Shown here in pieces: positions 30,129 through 37,124 of a stretch of DNA of 64,000 nt. The translations under genes and the position numbers were made by a program. The stretch comes from Pontivivens insulae (GTDB taxonomy: Bacteria > Pseudomonadota > Alphaproteobacteria > Rhodobacterales > Rhodobacteraceae), in contig NZ_OMKW01000003.1 in NCBI RefSeq assembly GCF_900302495.1, positions 659,722 through 723,721 on the forward strand, read 5' to 3'. Each line of letters opens with the position of its first letter. Position 1 is the first letter of the stretch. The notes below the pieces were generated by a model that ran no database searches, had not been told where the DNA came from, and was given only the letters and a program-made list of their open reading frames with translations.

Positions 30129-32553
30129 CGGTGTCTCTTCAGTTAAAGAGTTCAAAGGTCGGAGCGGGGGTGGAAATCCTAGACCATCCCCAGTCCAAAA
30201 TCGCCAAGCCCACGCCCAACGCCTAGTGATGGCACTGGACACCATTCCGGTCGTTGAAACTGCCAAATCCACCTACATCGCTGTCGAAGGCCGTTCTGGC
30301 GAACCCCTGATCGCAGAAAAATTCAACGTAAGCGGATTGTCACTACTTTCCACGCAGGATGCCGACATCGACCAGCAGATTGCTGGACGTGCTATAGTTA
30401 AAGCAAATCGTGCCAATGGCGGGATCAGCAATCTCAAAGGTAAGCTAAACCAGTTCGCCGGGGAGCTTCGGCCACCAAACAGGAAAGGGGTAAGGAATCC
30501 CTACAATGCCGATCTGGCAAACAGTGTGAACCTGTTTGCTGAGATCGAACTTCGGGATTTATGGCGACATCCCACGAAGCCCTTTCCACAAGCGGCTAAT
30601 CCAATCGCATGGGAAGTGTGGTTGGAACCCTCTGAGGTCGATGATTTCGTGGCCACGGCTGTTCAAGAAGGTATGACTGTATATCCTGACCGTCTTGAGT
30701 TTCCTGAAGACACAGTTGTGCTGGTGGAAGGAACCACGGATCAATTGGCCACAACCACTGTTGGAACTGGCTCTGTCCGTGCCGTATCCCCACCAGGGGT
30801 GCCAATTGATTTCGTCGAGGGGCTGGAAGCCGAAGAACAGGCTGAGTGGGTTCAAGATGTCCTTGGGCGTACCCACTATGGTCCAAACGATCAGCAAACG
30901 GCGACCTATGTCACGCTATTGGACACAGGCATCACTCTCGCCCATCCCCTAATTCAGCCAGCATTGGTTGCCGCTGATCGTCATGCCGCTGTTCCAGGCT
31001 GGGACCTGGAAGACCTTGATGGACATGGTTCCAGGATGGCGGGGGTGGCGCTCTATGGCGATCTGAGATCGCACTTGCAAAGCACCTCAGGTATCAATGT
31101 GCCGCATCGACTTGAGTCTGCGAAGGTGATCCCAGACGCGGGGCAAAACCCGCACCATCTTCTGGGCGATCGAACGCAGAAAGCAATCAACGCTGTTGAA
31201 GTTGAACCGGATCGGCTCAGGACGTTCGCATTGGCTACAACAACAGATGCTGACACGCCGCACAGTGGTGCGCCCACGTCGTGGTCAACAGAATTGGATC
31301 AGCTTTCTGCAGGTCGTTCGGGCATCGTCAAACAGCAAAGACTCATTGTCGTCTCGGCGGGAAATCTCTCCCCTCAGCACGACGGAACCAACGATTATCT
31401 TTCAAAGTGTGACGACGATGACGAGGCGGAGCTCGAGTCTCCCGCTCAGGCATGGAACACGATTGCAGTCGGTGCGATGACAGAAAGGAATGGCGTTGGC
31501 GGACCCACGCAGGGATCCACTCTGGCGGCTCTTGGAGACTTGGCTCCGATGTCGCGCACGGCGAGCTGGACCAAGACTTGGCCAATTAAACCCGACATCG
31601 TTCTGGAAGGCGGCAACTGGTTCAACGACGGATATTCCACTACGCCGAACCAGCACTCTGATCTGATGCTGGTAACAACCAGCCGGAACTACCCAGTCCG
31701 CTCGTTCACGCACATTGCCGATACAAGTGCCGCCACCGCCTTGGCAGCCCGTGAAATAGCTATTCTGCGTTCCGCCTATCCTGATCTTTGGCCGGAAACG
31801 ATCCGAGCCCTGTATGTCGGATCGGCAAGATGGACAGATCAAATGTGGTCCCATGTCGCCATCGCCGACCGGAACAGGAAGGGTGCATATGATGTCATGT
31901 TCACCCGATATGGCTACGGCCAGCCTGACCTAGAACGTGCACTCAGGAGTGCAAGCAGTGCAGTGACGCTGATCGCTGAGGACCAAATTAGACCATACGA
32001 GAACAAGGGCTCTGGGCGGAAGCTGAATGAGATGCGTCTGTTTGAGTTGCCGTGGCCGACAGATGTTTTGCGTGGAATGGTGGGGCAGAACGTGACCTTG
32101 CGCATCGCGCTCAGCACGTTCATCGAACCAAATCCGTCAGAGGTCGCCCGTGGCCGAAAGAACAGATACGCCTCACATGGGCTGCGCTTCTCGTTGAAGG
32201 GTGCGGATGAGGATGTCGAAGCGTTCACCCGTCGCGTTGGACGAACCGCCGTTGATGACCTCCAGGACGACAATGGGCCGGACAGCGGCGAATGGGATTT
32301 CGGCTACAATCGTCGCAGCGTCGGATCGATGCACATTGATACACTGACCATCGCGGCAAGTGACTTGGCCCAACGGGGTGTCATTGCTGTCTACCCCGTT
32401 GGAGGCTGGTGGAAAGAGAACCGCAAAGTGGCCCCCGAGCGGTGCGTCGCGCGGTTCTCATTGGTAGTTGAGATTAATGCCGACGAGGCGGAAGTGGATC
32501 TATATGCTGAAGTCCAACAGAAAGTGGCGCCGCAAGCTGCAATTGTAGTTTGA
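30094..32553 (+). CDS. ietS: Subtilisin-like S8 serine protease of an IetAS-type system (IetS-like)
   Basis: An 819-aa cytoplasmic subtilase without a signal peptide. A ~265-residue N-terminal region precedes the S8 domain, whose triad is Asp277 (LLDTGITLAHP), His311 (DGHGSRMAGVA) and Ser545 (ADTSAATALAA), with the oxyanion-hole Asn in VVSAGN. A beta-rich C-terminal region of ~200 residues follows. The start lies 35 bp inside the AAA+ gene, which implies coupled synthesis. In the IetAS model the ATPase restrains or directs the protease; what triggers it is unknown. Both catalytic sets look intact. Confidence 0.83.
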   Translation: MADRVLPHIVLNGVSSVKEFKGRSGGGNPRPSPVQNRQAHAQRLVMALDTIPVVETAKSTYIAVEGRSGEPLIAEKFNVSGLSLLSTQDADIDQQIAGRAIVKANRANGGISNLKGKLNQFAGELRPPNRKGVRNPYNADLANSVNLFAEIELRDLWRHPTKPFPQAANPIAWEVWLEPSEVDDFVATAVQEGMTVYPDRLEFPEDTVVLVEGTTDQLATTTVGTGSVRAVSPPGVPIDFVEGLEAEEQAEWVQDVLGRTHYGPNDQQTATYVTLLDTGITLAHPLIQPALVAADRHAAVPGWDLEDLDGHGSRMAGVALYGDLRSHLQSTSGINVPHRLESAKVIPDAGQNPHHLLGDRTQKAINAVEVEPDRLRTFALATTTDADTPHSGAPTSWSTELDQLSAGRSGIVKQQRLIVVSAGNLSPQHDGTNDYLSKCDDDDEAELESPAQAWNTIAVGAMTERNGVGGPTQGSTLAALGDLAPMSRTASWTKTWPIKPDIVLEGGNWFNDGYSTTPNQHSDLMLVTTSRNYPVRSFTHIADTSAATALAAREIAILRSAYPDLWPETIRALYVGSARWTDQMWSHVAIADRNRKGAYDVMFTRYGYGQPDLERALRSASSAVTLIAEDQIRPYENKGSGRKLNEMRLFELPWPTDVLRGMVGQNVTLRIALSTFIEPNPSEVARGRKNRYASHGLRFSLKGADEDVEAFTRRVGRTAVDDLQDDNGPDSGEWDFGYNRRSVGSMHIDTLTIAASDLAQRGVIAVYPVGGWWKENRKVAPERCVARFSLVVEINADEAEVDLYAEVQQKVAPQAAIVV

Positions 32554-33000
32554 CGGTTTTTCGAAGCTTGACTAGTTTTTCCGCTTCAAAGCTTGTCAGT
32601 CAAAGTCTGCTTTGGTGAAGCTGCAATGCAGCGTCGATGACCGAGACGAATGTCGGGTATGGGCCGGCATGTGTTGAGAAATAAAGCGATGTAGCTGAAG
32701 CTTGGTGCCACCAGCTTTGATTTACGCAGCACGTTGGGCCAGGCTTGATAATATCTTAGCTAGTCCTGTAATAATTCACGGTGGATACGAACTTGCAATA
32801 TTGCCGACAATATTGGCTTAGTCTAATTACTAGGTTAATGTAAGACGCGATTATTCATACAAATTTTCTGTTCGGGCTACTTTGGCGCGTTTTGGCTCAA
32901 AGGTCGCCCGTACTTGTACCTGAAGGCTCAAACTCCGCATTGGAGGTAAGGCAGTCTCCCGAAAGCGCGTCAAAAAATATCTCATCTGCAGAATTTAGTA
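32554..33000. other. AT-rich intergenic region after ietS-like gene
   Basis: No supported gene. It holds an imperfect direct repeat just after the protease stop (TTCGAAGCTTGAC near 32565 and TTCAAAGCTTGTC near 32585) and no clear terminator. Base composition is the lowest-GC part of the window. Confidence 0.55.
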
Positions 33001-33044
33001 TTGCCTCGTATGGAACGTTCCAATACAAATTATGGAACGTTCCA
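33001..33044 (+). promoter_or_regulatory. LacI-type promoter with paired operators (copy 1)
   Basis: Two identical 12-bp palindromes TGGAACGTTCCA lie at 33011-33022 and 33033-33044, 22 bp centre to centre. The first sits between a -35-like TTGCCT (33001-33006) and a -10-like TACAAA (33024-33029), spacing 17; the second covers the start site. This drives rightward transcription toward the permease relic and binding-protein gene. The operator has the central CG of LacI/GalR sites and recurs at 35.6 and 54.2 kb. Confidence 0.85.
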
Positions 33045-33341
33045 ATTCCTCTAATGCAATTGGGGCAACCGGAGAAAGAGAGTGACATGAGGCATAGACC
33101 TGAGTGGGCAAATTTTCGCTCTTGATGATGTTGGAGTGCGCCGAAAGTCATTTGTGGCCAGGCTTTTGGTGGCGGACAAAAGTTACAGAGTGTCTTGGTT
33201 CGTTAGCTCACCGCCATGCCGATAAATTAATTGCGGCAAATTGCGGTGATTACGTCATCGCAGGGTAAAGTAGTGTCGAGCCTGTCAGTGAAGCTGCTGC
33301 ATACGAACTCATCCAGGTTAAGGAAATTATTACATAAACCC
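33045..33341 (+). other. Leader between the paired operators and the permease relic
   Basis: About 300 bases with no supported gene. A 12-codon frame at 33087-33125 has a ribosome-site-like GGAGAAAGAG before it, but nothing else supports it. The segment probably joins the promoter to the deleted permease gene. Confidence 0.5.
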
Positions 33342-33437
33342 AGAGTACTCGCTGCCGTTCGGCCAAACTTGTGCGCTTACATTGCCGCAAACCGCTACTT
33401 CGCGGGCGGCCTCGTGGAGGGATCATTCAAAGACTAA
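33342..33437 (+). pseudogene. C-terminal relic of a MalG-type sugar permease
   Basis: The frame ending at TAA 33435-33437 encodes PNLCAYIAANRYFAGGLVEG and then SFKD. It aligns with the C-terminus of the intact permease at 46171-47055 (PTLLVYIVAGRFFVRGLMAG, then SVKG): 12 of the last 24 residues are identical. As in the intact locus, a binding-protein gene follows about 100 bp later, with a hairpin between. The rest of the permease is missing, so it is the edge of a deletion in a duplicated transporter operon. Confidence 0.85.
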
Positions 33438-33446
33438 CCCAGGGTT

Positions 33447-33477
33447 GGCCGGGATGCGGCGGCAACCGCTCCCGGCC
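33447..33477 (+). other. Intercistronic hairpin between permease relic and binding-protein gene
   Basis: GGCCGGGATGCGG pairs with CCGCTCCCGGCC around a short loop. The equivalent hairpin (46132-46161) stands in the same place in the intact locus. No T-run follows, so it is more likely a processing or stability element than a terminator. Confidence 0.7.
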
Positions 33478-33539
33478 ATGTTGAGATGGAAAAACCATCG
33501 GTTTCCAGAGCCGATCCCAACGTGAGAGGAAAATCACAA

Positions 33540-34799
33540 ATGAAGACAATTGCCAACATCGCGACACTCGCGATTTGTTTCTCTGCTGCTCAGGCACATG
33601 CGGAAAATGATGTCGAAGTCATGCATTTCTGGACGTCCGGCGGTGAAGCCGCAGCGCTTAGCGTCATCCGGGACAGGGTGGTTGTCGCCGGGATTTTCTG
33701 GGAAGACACTCCGATCGTCGGCGGCGGCGGGGATCAGGCCAGAACCGCGTTGCAAGCGCGAATTGCGGAGGGCAACCCACCGTCTGCAATGCTGATGCTA
33801 GGCCAAAACATTATCAATTGGGCTGATGAAGGATTACTGGGTGAGGTAAATGCCGTCGCTGAAACGGAAGGATGGGACGCTGTGCTCTCTCAAGCCGTTA
33901 TGGACTTCAGTAAAATCAACGGAAATTATGTCGCTGCTCCGACCAACGTGCATCGCACCGATATGATCTGGGCGTCGCGTGAAGCCTTTGACGCGATTGG
34001 GGCGAATTACCCCACCACATGGGAGGAGTTTAACGCCCTGGCACCGCGCTTCATCGAGGCGGGTATCGTGCCGATCGCCCACGGCGGACAGGCTTGGCAA
34101 GAAGCCTATATGTTCGAAGCCCTGGTGCTCGGCGTCGGTGGTCCGGACTTTTACCGTGACGCGCTAGTCGAGTTGAACCCCGATGCGCTGAGCTCGGAAA
34201 CCATGCAATCCGTCTTTGCACAGATGGCTGAAATACGCGGCATGGTCGATGACGACTTCGCTGGCCGCGACTGGGACGTCGCCACCTCAATGGTCATCAA
34301 CGGCGAAGCCGCAATGCAGATCATGGGTGATTGGGCCAAAGGTGAATTCACAAACGCGGGTCAACGGCCTGGCCAACATTACGCCTGCATTCCCATCCCC
34401 ACTGCTGGAGATGAAGGATTTATCTACACCGTGAACTCGCTCAGCTTCTTTGCCCAGCCGGACGCAGATGCTGCAGACACACAAGCGATCCTGGCTACAG
34501 TGATAATGGACCCGGAGGTTCAGGTCGCATTCAGTCAGGCTAAGGGTGCCATTCCAGCGCGCACAGACTCAGACGTTTCGAGCTTGGATGAATGTGGTCA
34601 AGCGAACGCTGCGGCTTTCTCGGCGAGTGAAATCGCCGGAACAGCCGTACCGACCTTCGCGGGCACCCACGCAGCACAAGCCAATGTGGTCGCCGCGGCA
34701 TCAGAAGTGATCACCGATTTCTTTAACAGCGATATGTCCCCGGAAGACGCAACCGGGCAGCTTGCTGAGGCAGTCGAACTTGCCTTAGGACAAATCTGA
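33540..34799 (+). CDS. Sugar ABC transporter substrate-binding protein (duplicate copy)
   Basis: A 419-aa family 1 solute-binding protein with a signal peptide (MKTIANIATLAICFSAAQAHA). About three quarters of residues match the binding protein at 44820-46070 by eye, with shared [31 protein letters not shown] and [16 protein letters not shown]. The 27 bases up to the ATG differ from that copy by one base. No permease or ATPase follows; only the permease relic precedes it. It could supply a variant receptor to the transporter at 43.7-47.9 kb under the same LacI-type operator. Confidence 0.92.
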   Translation: MKTIANIATLAICFSAAQAHAENDVEVMHFWTSGGEAAALSVIRDRVVVAGIFWEDTPIVGGGGDQARTALQARIAEGNPPSAMLMLGQNIINWADEGLLGEVNAVAETEGWDAVLSQAVMDFSKINGNYVAAPTNVHRTDMIWASREAFDAIGANYPTTWEEFNALAPRFIEAGIVPIAHGGQAWQEAYMFEALVLGVGGPDFYRDALVELNPDALSSETMQSVFAQMAEIRGMVDDDFAGRDWDVATSMVINGEAAMQIMGDWAKGEFTNAGQRPGQHYACIPIPTAGDEGFIYTVNSLSFFAQPDADAADTQAILATVIMDPEVQVAFSQAKGAIPARTDSDVSSLDECGQANAAAFSASEIAGTAVPTFAGTHAAQANVVAAASEVITDFFNSDMSPEDATGQLAEAVELALGQI

Positions 34800-35327
34800 G
34801 TGAACGTGCCCCTTGCGCGGCTGGTAATCGTTACATGAAGCAGGCCTAACTGATGCTTGGCGGTTCAAGCTTTGGCCACTAAGTAAATATTTTCGGCTGT
34901 CACTATGTGACAGTCGGACAATTTTATTGGAAACTAGCTAAGTATTTAGCACATAGTATCAGATTGCGCCTCGATATGATCCTGCTGGACTACTTCGCGT
35001 TCAGGCGTGGCGCCTGAATTAAGCCCACAATGCATCAATCACGTAGGGTTTAGTCGGCTAGCCGAATGGGGCCTTGTGGGTGCGGTTCTTTCGCCATCAA
35101 TCATTGCGGTGATAGAAAACCCATTTGCGGAACTATTTTGGCTCGTGATTTACGGTGCCCTTGCTGATGAAACCCAGTTAAACCTTCGACAGAACTGAGT
35201 ATGCCACCGTTAAACCAAAATTCACGGCGGCGCACATTCAATAGAAGAACTGTTCGTTGTTATGCTGATTGCAATATCCGACACCATAGCCAAATTTAGC
35301 GACGCACAGGATTAGATCGGATCACAG
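34800..35327. other. Gene-poor AT-rich stretch after the duplicate binding-protein gene
   Basis: No gene I can support. A perfect 8-bp hairpin with a 3-base loop (35000-35018) lacks a T-run. A GTG-started 63-codon frame (35007-35198) has a hydrophobic middle but no recognisable family and starts inside that hairpin. Confidence 0.5.
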
Positions 35328-35333
35328 AAAAGG

Positions 35334-35368
35334 CCCCTAGCGCTCAAGCTGGCCCTAAGCGCTAGGGG
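35334..35368 (-). terminator. Intrinsic terminator of the small leftward unit
   Basis: On the minus strand CCCCTAGCGCT pairs with AGCGCTAGGGG (11 bp, 13-base loop), followed by CCTTTTCT. A second hairpin (8 bp, 35375-35400) stands directly before it. Confidence 0.7.
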
Positions 35369-35569
35369 TGATGCCACCCATCCGGGAAGGACGATGGGTG
35401 ACTAGCTGATCGGAGCACGCCTTCGCGATCAAAAGTTTCGACGTAGTCTCCCACAAGACTGTCGAACGCTTCGTCAGCTATGTCATTGCACGCCAACTCA
35501 GAAGCGTCTGTGATCGGCGATGCTGTTAAAATTGCACTAAGGATACCATCAAGAATCTATTTGGAACGT
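35334..35569 (-). ncRNA. Candidate operator-controlled small transcript or decayed gene
   Basis: A complete short unit lies on the minus strand: promoter with paired operators at 35562-35604, about 235 transcribed bases, two hairpins and a terminator. It has no ATG-started frame above 10 codons. One frame stays open for ~65 codons (about 35557 down to 35363; includes ITDASELACNDIADEAFDSL) but has only TTG or GTG as starts and no family I know. It may be a small RNA of the LacI regulon or the end of a deleted gene. Confidence 0.45.
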
Positions 35570-35604
35570 TCCACAACAATAGTGGAACGTTCCAAATTTG
35601 ACAA
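35562..35604 (-). promoter_or_regulatory. LacI-type promoter with paired operators (copy 2)
   Basis: On the minus strand TTGTCA (35604-35599), 17 bases, TATTGT (35581-35576). The palindrome TGGAACGTTCCA occupies 35583-35594 inside the spacer and again 35562-35573 over the start site; the centres are 21 bp apart. Layout matches the promoters at 33.0 and 54.2 kb. Confidence 0.85.
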
Positions 35605-36200
35605 TACGGGAATCCGATGTTGTCTCTAAAAAAGATTTCTGAAGGTGCTTCTCTTTCACAGTCAGCATCGTTGACCGGCTGAGTTCTTAGATTTCAGAGG
35701 GCGAATCTAAGATGGCATTCTAAGGCCTACCTACTCTGCCAGTGTTTGAAATCCGGTTTGGTTGCTGCCCACGCGCAGAGCAAAAAAGCTAGGCCGATAT
35801 TACAGCCAGGGACAAGTTCGCCTCAAAGTTGCTGCAGGCGATCGCAGAAGGCCGATCATATCCGTGGATTGCAAGTAACAAAGGCATCCCACAAGTTATT
35901 GCCACAGATATCATCAAGTGTTTCAATCACTCTGAAATGTCACTGTCTCAGCAAAGCAGGAACGTCACTCGCAGGTGGGACGGAGCAAAGCTTCGGAGCC
36001 TACAGACCCCAAAATATCAGAAGGTAGGTTTCAGCAATAAGGATACCGCGAGACGGTCTGGTCGATGAGACCTCACCGAGAGAAAGCTTGACCCATGTTG
36101 TTTTGAGTGCGGACTTGCCGCGTGTTGGCGCACCGGAACGCCCGTTAGGGGCTTGCGAACTGTGGCTGTTCCAAGGTCACAACCGACAGACTATCTATGC
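35605..36200. other. Gene-poor stretch upstream of the small unit
   Basis: Nearly 600 bases with no supported gene. Short frames (35746-36027, 35829-36068) lack ribosome sites and known families. It lies beyond the 3' end of the large leftward operon; no clear operon terminator was seen after 36201. Confidence 0.5.
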
Positions 36201-37124
36201 TTAGTCCTGCAAGATATCCAGCCCGATGCTGTCGCGCGCGGCGAGCGCGCCGGCTGTGGTGAGCACGATCGCCGCGACCCGTTGGCCAATACGCACAGCC
36301 TCCACACACGGCCGACCCGCGACCCTCGCGGCCAGATAGCCCGCGTTGAATGCATCGCCCGCGCCGGTCGTATCCCGGATGCCTGCGACAGGGGGGGTTT
36401 CGAGGACGTGGCACGCGGTGCCGTCGTCCAGATGGACCGCTGACGCACCATCCTTCACCACTATCTCCCCCCCGTCCCGACCAGCAAGCCGCCGCACGGT
36501 CGTCGCCGGATTGGCATCCGACCACAGAGCGGCCTCGTCATCGAAGCTCGGTAACAGGATGTCCGCCGCTGCGAGGAAGGGCAGCAGCGCAGCGCGTGTT
36601 GCCTCCGGCCCGGACCAGAGGGCAGGCCTGACATTGGGATCGAAGGAGAGGCGCGCGCCCCGCGCCTGCGCTGTGCGCAGCGCGGCAAGCATCCGTTCGC
36701 GTGCCTCGACCGAAAGGATTGCGACCGTAATGCCAGACAGGTGGATCAGGTCCGCGCCATTAAGGTCCGCCGCAAGTCGTGCGGGATCATCGGCCAGCGC
36801 CTTCGCCGCCGACTGCCCGCGCCAGTAGTGAAAGGAACGTTCCACCCCGTCCAGTGCGATCATGTAAAGGCCCATGGTCCGATCCCCGGACCTTGAGACC
36901 GCACGAACATCGAGGCCGTCCTGCGCCATCTCCGCCACGAACTGATCAGATAGCGCATCGCGCCCGACCTGCGTCAGCATCCCGACCGGGGCATAGGGAC
37001 CCAGAAGGTGCGCCATATGCCAGGCGGTGTTGAACGTGTCGCCGGCAAAACCGCGACGATAGAGCCCGCCTTCGACCGGGGCCAGCTCAACCATTGCCTC
37101 GCCGACGCAAAGCACACGGGTCAT
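36201..37124 (-). CDS. PfkB-family sugar kinase (2-keto-3-deoxygluconate kinase-like)
   Basis: A 307-aa ribokinase-fold enzyme. N-terminal VLCVGEAMVELAPVEGGLYR, GLYMIALDGVERSFHYWRGQ (typical of KDG kinases) and the PfkB signature DTTGAGDAFNAGYLAAR with the catalytic Asp near 255. It would phosphorylate a keto-sugar or keto-acid in the cytoplasm. It is the last gene of the leftward array and its ATG overlaps the flavoprotein stop by 4 bp. A near-perfect regulon operator (36833-36844) lies within it. Confidence 0.88.
   Translation of the reverse strand: MTRVLCVGEAMVELAPVEGGLYRRGFAGDTFNTAWHMAHLLGPYAPVGMLTQVGRDALSDQFVAEMAQDGLDVRAVSRSGDRTMGLYMIALDGVERSFHYWRGQSAAKALADDPARLAADLNGADLIHLSGITVAILSVEARERMLAALRTAQARGARLSFDPNVRPALWSGPEATRAALLPFLAAADILLPSFDDEAALWSDANPATTVRRLAGRDGGEIVVKDGASAVHLDDGTACHVLETPPVAGIRDTTGAGDAFNAGYLAARVAGRPCVEAVRIGQRVAAIVLTTAGALAARDSIGLDILQD
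36833..36844. promoter_or_regulatory. Single intragenic operator-like palindrome
   Basis: AGGAACGTTCCA matches 11 of 12 bases of the regulon palindrome and lies inside the kinase reading frame. It could be an auxiliary operator, 1.2 kb from copy 2, or chance coding sequence. Confidence 0.4.

Noticed and set aside
33087..33125. Possible 12-residue leader peptide before the permease relic
   Set aside because: A ribosome-site-like stretch precedes it, but there is no regulatory codon run and no attenuator hairpin pair; likely chance.
35007..35198. 63-codon GTG-started frame with a hydrophobic middle
   Set aside because: Start lies inside a hairpin, there is no ribosome site, and no family is recognised; could be gene debris.
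28453..36200. Second copy of the tRNA-Arg 3' end as an attachment site
   Set aside because: No match to the last ~20 bases of the tRNA was found by eye in the island.
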